Assembly (NCBI GenBank): GCA_905250075.1
Contig: CAJNOP010000871.1
Coordinates: 1-64,000 of the forward strand
DNA from: Rotaria sp. Silwood1
Lineage: Eukaryota; Rotifera; Eurotatoria; Philodinida; Philodinidae
Length of the DNA stretch: 64,000 bases
Direction of reading: 5' to 3'
Below are positions 24,339-37,787 of this stretch, one piece after another. Position numbers and translations under genes: made by a program. Positions within the stretch are counted from its first letter, which is position 1. Each line of letters begins with the position of its first letter. The notes under the pieces are model-generated. The model was not told where the DNA came from and did not search any database. It was given only the letters and a program-made list of their open reading frames with translations.

Positions 24339-25225
24339 TTATCCATCATTACCACGTTCTATTGGTCGAATCAAACGTAAAACAAAATTCATAATTGTAG
24401 CAATCATAGCAACGAATAAAAAAGCCTAAATAAGAAAATTTTTTGTTTTTTTGTTAAAACAACAAAATTTCAAATAAAATAAAATCTTACCGCAGCTGCA
24501 GCAGCACAGCCTGTATTCCATACCACATTAATAGGTCCTATTGAAGCATCACTCATTTTTTTTCCCCATGCTGCTGAACAACATCTATTCATTAGAAAGA
24601 AAACAAACATATACAATATAGCAAAACTATATCAAATAATAACCATCTTACCCAAGAATAAGAAATATAGCAGCAAGTACAAGCATTATAAGTGTAAACT
24701 AAATTTAAAAAAAAAAGCAAAAAATATTATTATTGTAATTGACTATGTTTTTTTCTTACTTACAATTAAATCAAATTGCTTTGGTAAACGTTTAATAAGA
24801 CCAGTTATTTGAAGAAAAGTATCAACAAGAATAAGCAATAGGCCAACAGACGCAAAAACAAGAATTGCATTTCGTGTATGAAAAGCACTAACTTTGGTGC
24901 TGGATAAACCAGAAAGATGATCTGCTGTACGTGCATCATCAGAACTAGCTATACCAGCACTAATCAGTACACAAACAAGTGCAATCTATGATATTCACAT
25001 AGACATTATTTGTTCAACGAAAACTAAATATTTACTTACAATAATGACAATATTTAATATTCCATAAATTGATAGGAAAAAACGAATACAAACATCACGT
25101 CTTTGTTTTAATGTATTTTTAAATCTAGTTGTTGTATTTGGTGAAGATGTTTCATAAGATGGTGGAGCAGCAGACGATGATGGAAGACCACTTCCGACTG
25201 AATATTCTATATTAACACTATCCAT
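24339..25225 (-). CDS. Four-helix membrane protein (possibly MARVEL-like)
   Basis: Five minus-strand exons (25225-25040, 24985-24764, 24698-24652, 24584-24491, 24425-24339) splice with consistent phases to 211 residues. The N-terminus is a cytosolic Ser/Pro-rich tail. It is followed by four hydrophobic helices: about 48-72, 103-122, 134-154 and, near the end, an Ala-rich CAAAAAAFLFVAMIATIM segment. A short loop holds CCSAAWGKK, and the C-terminal tail is charged (RPIERGNDG). Four helices with both ends cytosolic fit MARVEL/synaptogyrin-like or similar vesicle membrane proteins. No diagnostic motif was identified, so only the topology is claimed. Confidence 0.8.
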
Positions 25226-28200
25226 TTTAGATAAGATAGATCAATTAATCTATAAATAAGAAAAAAATCTCATATTTATTTATTGGAAAAAAAAAACTGC
25301 ATATACATCATGTCTACCTAATTTTACTAATCAACATGGAAATCAATTCTATTGTTATTGACATAATGTATATTGATAATAATTTTACGAGAAAAAATGT
25401 TTAACAAATGAACACTGTTCGACTTCATATTATGATTACGATTGAGTTTCAGCTGAGATTAAGAAATTCAAGCTCATGACTTAATGACAAAAATTTTGTG
25501 GACGTTTGAATAAAATTTTTATTGAGAGCAATAGATTTCCAAAAAAATTCAAAACGAAGAATTTTTATCTGAAATTTTTATATAGATACGTTTTAACAGC
25601 ACTTTATCATTAGAGGATACAGTCATCAAGTGCACTTGGATATTTCGAAAAATACATGTTCATTTTTGTTGAAACTTTCACAACTATTTAATGCTTACTA
25701 AATGTATCCATGAGACAAAACTTCAGCTCGAAATTGTTTGTTTTGGATTTCTCGGAAATCGCCTTGCTATTAACAAAAATTACATTAAAAATTTCATAAA
25801 TTGTCGTCAGTACATGATGAGCTCGAATTTCTTTGTCCTCCCACCGAAATATACTCGTGTTCATAATATAAAGTCGAACAATATTCGATAGTTGCACAGG
25901 TTCTTTCGTTAGATTATTATTAAACTATAAAATACAGTCAATTACATTCTTCTATAGTAATACATATTTTATTTATTGTTTTTTTTCCTCCTTTTTGTTT
26001 TTTTCATATTACAAATAAAATCAACCACGATAATATATTTTGTTTATGTTTATAAAAAATATATGTAATTAGAAAAAAAGAAAAAGAAAGAACTCATCTT
26101 CTAGGAAAAAGGTCTTCATATATTACTTGCATTTTTTCTTCTTCTACCATCGAACAACATAAAAACAAAAAAACGAATCGATCATCGTCCAATTTGCTCG
26201 TTTACGTTATATATAGACATTTTTATAAATGCTATCAACCGTTCTGCTTCGCTTCATTGATCATGTACGTGTTGCATCAAATAAACATGACGGCGAGTAA
26301 TAAAACTTTCACGACTATATTGTATGTGTCCAATAAAAATAAGAAAGATAACTAAAATTATAATTGCGACATTGACAAAAAACAAAACTCAATATTTTAA
26401 ATTTGTTCAAACAATCTAATCATTTTTAACGTAAAAAAAGTACATAATGCAACTAATGCATTAAAATAGATTTGTTGTTATGAAAGCGAAACAAAAAAAA
26501 AGATTATCATTCATTAGCATTGATTTTCTTCATTCGATGAATAATTTTATATTTGTTTTTGCTAAGATGTACATATTTAGAATGTCAATATAATAAAGTA
26601 ATTCTTTTTATTTGATGAAGATTAACTGTTGATAAACTTGTTGTTGAAATTTTATTACGTTATATCTATCGATCTGATATATATTTATTCTAGATGGTTC
26701 AACAGAAGAATTTATTATTTGATGATAAATATTCTATATGATAGAGCAATTCAAATAGCAGGTTATTACATGATACCATAGCAAAAACAAAAGAAAATAT
26801 TTTTTAAATTTAATTATTTTTTTATTCATAAATTATTGTCTGATTAGTTAAATAATTCTTTATTTATGAAAATCATGAATTATTAGGTTTGAATCGTGTG
26901 TTTTTCTTTTAAGTTGTATATTTATGTCAAGCTATTTTGTAATTATTGAGAAATTACACTTCTTTTTAGAAACATTTGTATTTCTATCCAATATGACTAC
27001 CTTGAAAATGACAAGACATTACTTCTATGTAGAGAAATAAGTTTGATTTCAGTTGTCATATTGTATGTCAATTGATTTAACAAAATATTGCAACCATTTT
27101 TGAAAGAATTCTTAAAAGGCATGAAATCTGCCTACAATCTTGCTTTTACGTTGTTTAATTAGGCTGAAGTTTTTTCTAGAAGTATCCATAACTAAGTCTT
27201 CGAAGTGTTTTTTAGCTTTTTTCTTGAACGAATTATTTTGATAATATTAGAAAGTAAAAAAAAAACGTTTTTATTTCTTTATATGCATATAGAGAATGTC
27301 CTAATCTATGATCATTGTTTATTAGAGTTCAATTAGCTTCATACTCTCAGTTGGACGTCAATTATTGATGGATAGCAATTAAAACATTCAGGCAATACAG
27401 AAATACATGTTTATTATAGACTTGTGTTTTTCACTAAAAATATGCTAAGGATAATGTGATTATGAAATAAATTACTAAATTGTAAGCAATTTTATTATTG
27501 AAGTCTTTCAATATGTCAGAAAGCCATTTCATATGTCTATTCGCTAAGCAGACCATTTTTCTATATATTTGTTGATAATATTTGTGTTACAGTAGACATG
27601 ATTTTTGACGATTGTGTATCTCAAAAATAAGAATGAAAACAATGAAAAATTATATCGAAAGACTTTTTTGTCAAAGTTTCGTAAAAAAATACTCTTTGAC
27701 ATTTGTAAATTCACTATAAACTACAAAGATCTGAAACTGTATAACTCTCGTTACTTATCTTGTTCTTTCTTTTGTTGATTTCTCATTTCTTTCAACAGAT
27801 ATAAATTTTAATAGACAGTTTCAGTTAAGATGATGCAAATATTTAAAAAAATGTCTATTTGAGTACTGAAACAAAATAGAAGCACAAGTGTCAAGTGTAA
27901 ATAAGATTGCTCTTCTAATGATCCGATAATTAATAACTGGAAAGAAAACAACAGGTCCGAATTCTGTTTTTTGTAGGACAATCTTCATCTCGCTATAATA
28001 TTATATATTTCTGCGATGATATGCAGTTGATTGATTAAGAAAATGTATAACAATATTGATTAATGATAAAATTCTATCGAATTATTTTCTTTTAGTTGTT
28101 TTCTTTTCTTTCATTCTGTTACACAAAGAATTTAAGAGATATGCAAGAAAAAACGAGAACAAAAAATAAATTTCATGATTTTAATTATTAGAATGAATAT

Positions 28201-31200
28201 ATTATATAAACAAAAAAATAATTAGAAAATTACAATTTCATTCAACTTAATCAATTTTCAAAAATATACTATTTTGTATTTGTGTAAAAATGTTAAAAGC
28301 AGAAATGTATACAATCCTATTCAATGTGTCATATATTATTTTGACAAGTGACACTAAATCTATAGGTGTTTTTATATAGTCAACGTCATCGATGAAATAA
28401 ATGATGCTCTTTAAGTCGTTATTTCGTACGGATCATTCTGTTCGAAATTGTTTTATTGTCTTGCGGTACACCGTTACACAATACTATTTATGTCTATTAG
28501 CTGTTTTGTTTTTCTCTTGCCTTTCCCATGTCTTACTTATCACTCTCATTTTTTATCTTCATTAGATAGAAATCAAGAAGAAGAAATAAAGACAGATAAC
28601 AACCATGAAAATGTTATTTGTAATCGTCGTGTATCATTTATCATAGTGTGGATGTCATTGTTGATGAAAGTCACTATTTAATGATAATTAAAAAACCTCA
28701 TGATTGCAAACCTCTAAACAATCATAATATTCTATATTCCATTTTGTTGTGAACAATAAACGATTAGTCAATAGTAAAGACTTGATCAAATGATGTTAAT
28801 CATCACTTTTTCAATCTAAATTTTGATTATTGAAACAGTCGTTTTCTTTTCGAAAGAAAAACAATCGAGTCGTCTAATAAAACGTATGTACTTAGAAATT
28901 ACTTTCGAGCCATGACGTCCTTCTTTTTATTCTGACTTTCGCATTTATAATGTTTCTTTGAAATTATGAATGAAATTTTTCTCAATATGAGTCGAGTTGA
29001 GGGGCTCTTTGCACTTCGCTAACCTATGATTGAGTATAAGAAATACCGAAACTTACTTATTATTAAGGATTCATGAATACTTTCTTGTTATTTTTATTTT
29101 GAAAATAAAATCTCGACGTCTGACAGTTCGATAATAATTTCAATCTATAGAACAGTTATGTGAAGGCAGGTACTGAAATTGAGCTGTCTGAAAAACTTTT
29201 GTTCACAGTAACATAACAGTATTTTTGTGTTTTCAGAACGGAATTTTCAGCTACAGAATAAAAGTACTTGAATAAATTTCTTATGAATGCTGTTACATAG
29301 AGATAATACGATATAAATGGCTAAATCATCTCTCATCACTTCAAAAAGAGCAAACAGTGATCAAAAGACACTATTAATAGAAAACACGCGGCCTCATACT
29401 GTTTAAGAAAATTGTCTTACACGAGACTATTAAAATAAAAAATATCATAGTCCTACGGTGACATAAAATAATACTAATAAGAAAAGATGATTTATTGGTT
29501 GATATATAAAAACATCAAATATGATGGAATTTATGTTTTATAACAAAAAAATAGAAATGCAACTTCTGAAGACCTTAGTATTTTATGTAATGTCATATAA
29601 GAGAATAAAAATATTTTTAAAAAAAGATTCATCATATTCGATTTTGAACAAATAAGTTTAGCACAACATTAAAAGGATAAAAATCTGTCGATGTACATCT
29701 TTATATTCTAGATTGTTTCGTTCACAAAGCCATTTCGGACAAACGGTTACATCGAAGACGACAGTAGTAACTGATGTGAAATTGGTATGACGAATTAAAA
29801 TAGATTGAAAACGCTTCATATTTGGCTTTTAAGGGCTTAGTAAGAGTGATGATGCCTCGATACACGTTGACAAGTATTATTATTCAGGCCTTGCCTATGG
29901 TAGCCCTAAACTTAAGTAATCACAAATCATCGGAACCTGTCATGTTAGCTTCATTTCAACAGAGTAGTAACATACAATATATACATACATGCATATTGAT
30001 ACCTAGTGTTTGATGAATCATCATCCATTTCTTAGAGTCCAATGATTTAACATGCCTATGCACTTTGAAATATACATCTATTTTGGATAATAAATCTTAC
30101 ACTAATAAACAGCAATGTTGAATGTACTTTGAAGAAAAATGGTTAGGCATTGGGGTTTCTGCTTTATCTGAAGTCTGGCTCATTCAATTAGATGTATAGA
30201 GTATAGCAATATGTGTTAATAATAATCCAAAGACGATTGTCGACCATTAGAGTTTATTGTACATCCATATTACCATATGGCAGCCTAATTTGATCTATAT
30301 GTGAAGAGTATTGGTAATACCAAACAAATTTTGCGTTCTGTAACAGGCAATGCTAAGGTCAAACTTGAACTTTACGATTATTCTTTTCACAAAATAAATT
30401 TAAGCAGATCTATTTTTAGGGTGTAGATGTTATTGAGAATATAGATAATGACCAAAACTCACACACACACCCTGCATCCAACTTCCAACTGCTGAATTGT
30501 GTCATGATTGCTATTTGAGGCACTTTATACAGTTCAGGAGTCGATACTTTAACTGATCGATTATATAAAAGTGCTACAAAACAAGCTGTATCAACAGTTG
30601 CTTATGTCAACAAATCATTCAGATAATCCTTTCTCTTGTAATATTCGACATAATTGAAAATACACACTCAACATGCACTATACTGACTTTTACAAGAAAA
30701 GAAATGCACATAACGACAGAGTAATCCAAAAGTAATGGAACATAGAATTTTTTTGACATCTTCATTGTACATGATTGGTTAAACATAATATTTACAACAC
30801 ATATACTCGATGATACTAGTAAAAGATGTAGCATAAGATTAGCCGTTTGGGTGCAGTAATTTATTCAAAAGCATACAAATAAATCTTGTTGTTTTTCTGT
30901 GATTGTATGAATAATTCAATACTATTCGTAGTCTTCGTGAAAGAACAACAAAACTCGAAAGAGGTGAACAGTCGATGAGCATAATCGATTATTACAGGAG
31001 TTATATTTTTAAAATAAGCGAAACACATTTCAATTTCTTCTAATATTTAACTTATTTTTGATAATACTGCACGAAAATATTTATTTATAGAGCAAGTCTT
31101 ATTATAATTTTTCTTTAAGAGAAAGCATTTCTTATTTGCAATGCTATTCAAATCTTTGTTTTTGTTTCACTGTCATTTTTCTTTTCAAGAAATATTGGAC

Positions 31201-32953
31201 AAAGACAGCTCTTTTTCTCATATCTAAGTAAAATGTAGAGATATTCTTTTACAGAATTTGTTATTTAATTGTATATTCATACCAAAAGTTTGAATGGATC
31301 ATCTTTTGTCGAAAATAATAGCTCTGTTTTCTTAAAAACTTGCTTTTCTATCTTATTTGCATGCACTTATATAAAAATCCATGGCGAAGAATAGCCAAAG
31401 ATATGAGGATAGACATAAATTTTTCACATCTATAATGTTAGAAGAGCAGCTAAGTAATTGCCACAGCTAAAAAAAACCGATTTGAATTGTCTTCGACAAT
31501 ATAAGAAATCGAACTAAGCTATGAAAATGCAGTATTTATACATGTTGTCAAGAAGATCTGAGTTTTCTTATTGCATATAATCTAATGTATATTTTTATAC
31601 TACGGATTCTTACTACTGAAAGACTTTTCATTTAATGTTTTATTTTAAATTGATGATGCAGATCTCAATATCAAGTGCAAGAACGTTTCCTCTAATAATT
31701 TCACAATGATAGTTGAAGGAATGACTCATGCAAGTGTTTTCAAAATAGGTTCAAATTTTCTTTGAAGCACCTGATGATTATATTACCTACTCTAATTTTG
31801 AATATGATGGCATTCAAGACATAAACAGTCTTCTTCATGTGAAATACATATTGACATTGCTTTTTCCTGATGTTCGTCAATAATCGTGTTGCAAAAAGCG
31901 CAAAAAAAAATTGTATAAAATGTGTTTCTATTTTCAATTCGTTACCATCGCCATTGTCTTTCAATAACCTATTGATTGTTCGAATCGAACGCTAACTCAA
32001 AATGGTATGCATACTTCTCAACTAGTTATGATGAGAGTTCATTATTGCTTATACTATATTATCCAATAAATATATTTTTTTTTATCGTTTTGATTTAAAA
32101 TTACGGACAAAAAAAAACATTTCCTATCACAATAATGAATATTTTAAGCAGAGATGTTTATTCATTATTATTCAAGCGAAAAAAATATGCATATATTATG
32201 TATTCCAAATGAAAACGGTGTCAAGAGTAGAATCGATGAAATTATCGATTCCATAAAAGAGTTATTTGAATTACTGTCTAGTCTGACAACTCAAATTATT
32301 TTTCTTTTGAGATTTCATCATTATCCAACCAGAAAGAGTCAAAATAGAGTGTGTATTTTGATTGTTGTTTGTGTTTTATTTTGATAAATACTGAATAAAT
32401 AAACAATTCAATGATTATGACTCAATTACTCTCTTTAATAGTGAATGAGAAAAGAACTGTACATTGTGAGGCTAACAAATCGGCATTATGATGAAAATTT
32501 TATAGTGAGTCCCTAGATGATCAATAAAATTTAGCGCCACCTATATCTGTTTCAGAAATGAAACCCAATATGTTTTGGTCTTTCTCTCATGTGCTGCAAT
32601 TTGAACTCAACTTAGTTTAAATTTGCTCTCGTATTTGATGTGAAAATACCAAATACATTTTGGAAATAAACGTCTAACGCAATATCAATCTGTTACAGCA
32701 GACCACACATAATAAGATAAAATATATACGTATGTAATATATATCTATTTGCCAAGCAATAGTACATACTCTAACTGTCTCTTTCATTTTTTTTTCTCCT
32801 TGGCACAATCTGATAGAGGACCCGAGGAAAAAAAGAATATAATATAAATCAGCGTTATCTGTTTTCTCAAAAGAAGATTCATGTTAGTTTTTATAATCGA
32901 CAGCACGTTGATCGCTATTTCTACCATAAATTTCTGATTACCATCTATTTAAC
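25226..32953. other. Large gene-poor stretch
   Basis: About 7.7 kb with no convincing intact gene. A coding-like fragment of about 45 codons on the plus strand lies near 30307-30420 (SIGNTKQILRS, VKLELYDYSFHK). Another lies near 30537-30627 (VDTLTDRLYKSATKQAVSTV). They are separated by the telomere-like palindrome at 30419-30472 and may be one decayed gene. Everything else is AT-rich with scattered short frames. Confidence 0.4.
30419..30472. repeat. Telomere-like palindrome between two coding-like fragments
   Basis: The left end is GGGTGTAGATG and the right end is CTCACACACACACCC. The outer six bases pair perfectly and the interior is AT-rich. It sits between two short coding-like stretches on the same strand. 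Confidence 0.65.
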
Positions 32954-34384
32954 ATGGCTGTATGCATAGAAATAAATTCTACTAGTACAGATTTATATTA
33001 TGCTAAAAAACTTCAATCTGAAAATAAAACTTGGGCATGGTGGTTAAATAATCTTGGTTAGAAATTGAATAGATGTATAGACTTATAAATTTTGTTTGCT
33101 TTTCTAGGAACGTTGGTTGTCTTCGTGATCGGTTTTTGTGGTAATATATTGTGTTTAATAGTTTTATGTCGTCGACGTAAGTTATTACTAACATATAAAA
33201 AAGAAGTTCATATTATTGGTTTTATTTTCAGGTTTGAGACGAAATTCTTACACTCAATATTTGATTGCTTTAGCTATTGTAGATACTGGAGCTATTTTTT
33301 CTGAAGGCATGTAAAAGAAAATATGGAAAAAAAGCATATTTTTATTATTCAACACGATATATTTTTAGCTGTTTCTGCACTTGATGAATTACATCAATTT
33401 GAATATAAATTAACACTTGTTGCACATAATAATTTATCATGTAAATTATATAATTATATAAGATATATATCTTATTCTATGAGTTCTTGGTGAGATTTTT
33501 ATAGCTTTTCTGCTGTAATTTGTATGAAAATGACTTGTTCTTTTAGGATCATCGTTGCTTTAGCTGTTGAACGATTGGTTGCAATAAAATTTCCCTTATG
33601 GTCAAAAAATATATGTAGTGTTGTTAATGCTCGTCGTATTATTTTGATAATATTTTTATTTACGATGCTTATTCAATCTTATCATTTGATAATAAAAGGT
33701 CTTGATTGTTCTCCATCGCCATCATCAATAAAAGTTTGTCGCTGTAAAACAATACCATATCATACATATTTAAAATTGGATGTTATTTTAACAGTCTATG
33801 TCTGGCGACTTGCCTTAATGACACTATTGCCATCAGCAATCATCATCATCGTCAATATACTTATTATGAATAAATTATTTCATAAAAATTCATTAACTGA
33901 TCATACAAATACAACCAGTAATGCTCAGCGTAAAATGAAACTAGTTTATAAAATATCTCGTATGTTAGTTATAGTTACATCAATTTATCTACTTTTACAT
34001 GTACCTGGTTCAAGTTTAGATATAATTAAATTTATGTATATATCTGTTCTAAATATATGTAATGTTAAATGGTATTATTATCTTCATATAAGCCATGAGA
34101 TATTTGATTTATTAACAAATTTTAATTATGGTATTAATTTTTATTTGTATATCATTAGTGGTAAACATATACGCAATGAATTTGTACGTGCTTTTAAATA
34201 TTCATCATTACGTTCAAAATCTAGTACACAAAATTGTAAATATCGTCGTCGTTCAAGTTATTTTATATCGTCTTACATGCTTTCATCAAGAAACAATCAA
34301 GCACGGGATTATAATATGCCATTATCTGGACGCCGAATCAGTTCATGTCAACAACGACTTCATTATTGTGAGGAAAATCAATAA
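32954..34384 (+). CDS. Rhodopsin-family GPCR, neuropeptide-receptor-like
   Basis: Five exons (32954-33056, 33108-33176, 33232-33306, 33369-33489, 33547-34384) give 401 residues. There are seven hydrophobic helices. TM1 carries GFCGNILCLIV and TM2 carries LALAIVD. An extracellular Cys precedes TM3 (LSCKLYNYI), and its likely disulfide partner is in the second loop (KVCRCK). TM3 ends ALAVERLVAI, so the DRY position is ERL. TM6 has LLLHVPGSS, and TM7 is NYGINFYLYIISGKHIRNEF, with Phe in place of the Pro of NPxxY. A Ser/Arg-rich cytosolic tail follows. The pattern resembles invertebrate FMRFamide-type and other peptide receptors; the ligand cannot be told from sequence. Intron 3 (33307-33368) starts with GC rather than GT. 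The glycosylation sites NST and NKT in the N-terminus fit an extracellular end. A possible AATAAA lies near 34439. Confidence 0.9.
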
Positions 34385-35369
34385 GTATAAATGTTCGATA
34401 TATTTGTATGACAAATTAACAGAACACATACATTGAACAAATAAATATATGGGTGCAATTATTTGTTGTTATATGAATATATATGTATAGTTTTTTTTTG
34501 GCATATATTTGTTGCTTCTAATAACCTTTTGAAAAAGAATATTTTCATCACATGATGACAATTACTGATTGACAAAAGGGCAGAGTATATATTCAATAGT
34601 TATATAGGATAAATGCCAACGGAAAAGAATAAGTACATCATTTATGATTCACAATGTTTCTACTGAATAGATCTTGTGTGCGTAATAATGAAAAAAAATG
34701 ATAGAAACACTTAAAACTAAAAATGAAAGCTAAACAAGTACATTGAGTGTTTGGTGAAGAGGATTCTAGGTAGGAAACTATTATTTATAGTCTTTCTCAC
34801 ACATGAATCATATGAAGCATTACCTAATGTTTCTATAACACAAATTTTCTAATAAAATGCCATGGCAATAAAATTTTTTATTGAAAGATAATTATTTAAT
34901 AGGAATAGAATACTGTTGTGAGTCTTCTGATGCCATGAAACTATGCTATGTTGAATAGATAGTTCTCCTTGTATCTGGGATATTTTTCTCTAAGTATTGA
35001 AACAAAGAAAATAGTCTCTGGCAAATTTAAGTCGATTGTTACAAATGTTATCGGATAACGTTCTACAGAAATTTGAACCATAAAAAAGAAAAATAGATTA
35101 ACTTGAAATTCATACAATTTCTTGAGTCTACGTTAAATTCATTAATTATCAGATCTGAAGAATCAATGATAGCAGATTTCTTTCAAAACACTCCTATTAA
35201 TCAATTAAACACATGCATGTGTATACATATTGAATCTCTTATAGAAGTAACATGAACTTATGTCAAGAAATATAGATCGTTTCTGGCTGAAACACTCGTG
35301 AGAATAGTAGAAATTTGAAAGCAAGAATTCAGTGATCAAATTCGATGACTGAGTCTATCCGATTATTGT

Positions 35370-35538
35370 TGGTTACGAACAGAACTAGAAAAATCCAACT
35401 ATCGCCTTTCCGCTTTCACGTTCCTACGATTTTTCAAGTGTTGTTCCTGATAATGACGTCTATCTAGAAGAAATCTGCCGGAAATTTAAGAACTTCACCG
35501 CTGGAATCATTGAACCAGGACCGCATCAATTTATTTGA
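35370..35538 (+). pseudogene. Frameshifted gene fragment, unknown
   Basis: One frame reads WLRTELEKSNYRL and FTFLRFF. A different frame continues with DNDVYLEEICRKFKNFTAG and IIEPGPHQF and ends at TGA 35536-35538. The two frames meet near 35440. Base composition is richer in G+C than the surroundings, as expected for coding DNA. No family is recognised. It is called a relic because the joint needs a frame change and no splice signal fits well. Confidence 0.35.
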
Positions 35539-35899
35539 TACTTACTTAGGCTAGTGGAAGTGGTCGTTATGTTAAACTGTCAGAGATTCTACTTCTCTTC
35601 CTTGCCAAAAGTATTTTTATGCCATATTTTTATGTATAAATCGGATTCATAGTTCTAATCACATTGAAAATGCTTTAAGATACATTTTTATACTTGTGAG
35701 TAATGTTGATTATTTCATCTCACTTGTTCCAAACTTCAAAGTATATTGTATTGCATAAAAATAACTTTTAGTAAATTATCTACTGACTAATATGGAATAT
35801 GTGAACGCAAAGCTGCGCAAATCCAAATGCAACCTGTACTTTCACTTACTCCTGTGTTTTCATCAAGAAGATATGTACTGTCATACTCATATATATATT

Positions 35900-35960
35900 G
35901 AGCGTAGATGAAGAGAAGATTGTCACCCACACCCATGTGTCTACTCACAAACTCACCTAC
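35900..35960. repeat. Eroded telomere-like repeat
   Basis: A short GAGCGTAGATG arm faces a longer CA-rich arm (CACCCACACCC, then CTACTCACAAACTCACC). The palindrome is asymmetric and degenerate. Confidence 0.45.
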
Positions 35961-37787
35961 CTATCAACGCCCTCTATACCCAGAAGAAAAACAACATCGC
36001 CTTTGGTTTGATAGTTGAAAGAGAAATCTTATGATCAATTTTTTTACTCTGCAAACAACAAAAAATATTAATTTGCCTTCAAACTCAAGGCTTTTTTTCT
36101 TTTTTTTTCTTTTGTTTGCGCAACGATTCTTTTTTTTTGCAGCGCGATTTCATCTTTTCGCTCAACAAGCGAGTGTAGATGTTGAAAACCTATCGTATGT
36201 ACATTTGAGTTTGTTGGCTACCGCTTTAAGCACAACTTGATTATTTCGTAGTTTCACTTGATGTTGTTAAAAAGAGCAATGTGGATGTAGCCTTCTTTTT
36301 CACGACACCCTCATACCGATAGTTACATCTTTCACGAAAACCCTTTCTGTCACTTTAGCAGAAGAATACCACGAATATAGTACTAAGCTTCATGATGAAG
36401 AGGAGATCGAAAATGTAGTTTCTTTTTCCTAAGTCTAATTGCGACTTTACGCTTTTGGATCTATGAAAATAGCGGGAGACAATTATTCAATAATTATAAC
36501 TAATTTTTCATCGTCGAAGCTCTTTCATGGAATGTTTGTTCCTTCTATTCACTTGAATCGTTGAAGAGAGAGTGCAAAGTCAAGTCATCCGCTCTAGTAA
36601 GAATAGTGTCTTGGCTGAAACAGGAAAAAGCTTCTGTCTATGTTACACTTAGTCGGCATCAATTTTTTCATTCCGAAACAAACTTTTTCTTTTACTGAGT
36701 ATGATATTCAGTTCAAAAACCATAGCTATGTGATAAAATGAAAAATTCAACATTACCTTTCTGGCACGACTAGAAAACATGTATATAATCTTGATGAAAT
36801 AGGTTCATCGGACTTTTCTGTGGCATTCGTTTTTAGGTACATTAGTGTAAGTGTAAATGTGTGTATTCTGTCTATAACAACTATAACAGTTCTATATCTG
36901 TTTTCGGAGCCTAAAGTTAGTCTCATCCACAATCACTTATCGATGAGTCATTCCGTACCACAAGCGATAAGTCGCCGACCTGAGAGAAGTTCTAGACTTC
37001 TCCGAAATAGCAAACTTTGGTAGTGTTTTGACTTGTTTTGTTCATTACGCTTAGTGTACTCAAAGTCCGCTAAAGTAGTCAAACAGTGGTAAAAACAGCA
37101 TAGATACAAGAAATAAAGATAATTATTCTTTTTTTGAATGGTTCGGCTCTATCTCTTTTTCATTCATGTTTATACGCGACCTTTAAGCCTAGTATATGTT
37201 AGCCGCCTCCACCTTTGTTATCACGCAGTCACGATAGTTTCGACATTAGCTCATGTAAATAAGTTATAAGATGATCACAGTGACTAAGAAAAGAGGAAAA
37301 AGAATCCTAAACTTTTGTAGCAATCAAGTCTTTACTACTACATCAGCTTTTTAGTTGATTGGGAGAATAGTTAGCATAATTAGCGTAAAAAGTGAAAATA
37401 TCAGAAAACTTTCCTAATCGTGATAAGTCTTACTTTTCTGTGATCACTTGTCACCACTAATAGTGATGATTTATAGATGACTCATCAATGTGTACCTACT
37501 TAGTAACTAGCTCATAAGTAGTGGATTACCAGGGACAAAACAGTACCACTTTCGAAAAGCTGCAAATAGTTCGAAAAAACAGAGTATCGGCAACTATCCT
37601 GTTTTTTACTCATCCATCTATCTTGAATCTGAAAATGTCTATGTGCACATATATTTTCGCGATTCAAGATTTCTTGCGCCACTCTATTAATGTCCTATAT
37701 TTTGTTCGAAAGCCATAAGTAACTTCAAGATGACTACTCATTAGCATGAGTCATTAGGAACGATTTTCTATTTACTTTCAGTTTACA

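Larger units (their letters stand above)
34385..37787. other. Intergenic with a decayed coding fragment and a telomere-like repeat
   Basis: Mostly AT-rich. Two items stand out and are listed separately: the coding-like fragment at 35370-35538 and the weak palindrome at 35900-35960. Other open frames in 36.0-37.7 kb lack supporting features. Confidence 0.45.

Noticed and set aside
33003..33194. Minus-strand frame over the first GPCR exons
   Set aside because: Shadow of the plus-strand receptor gene.
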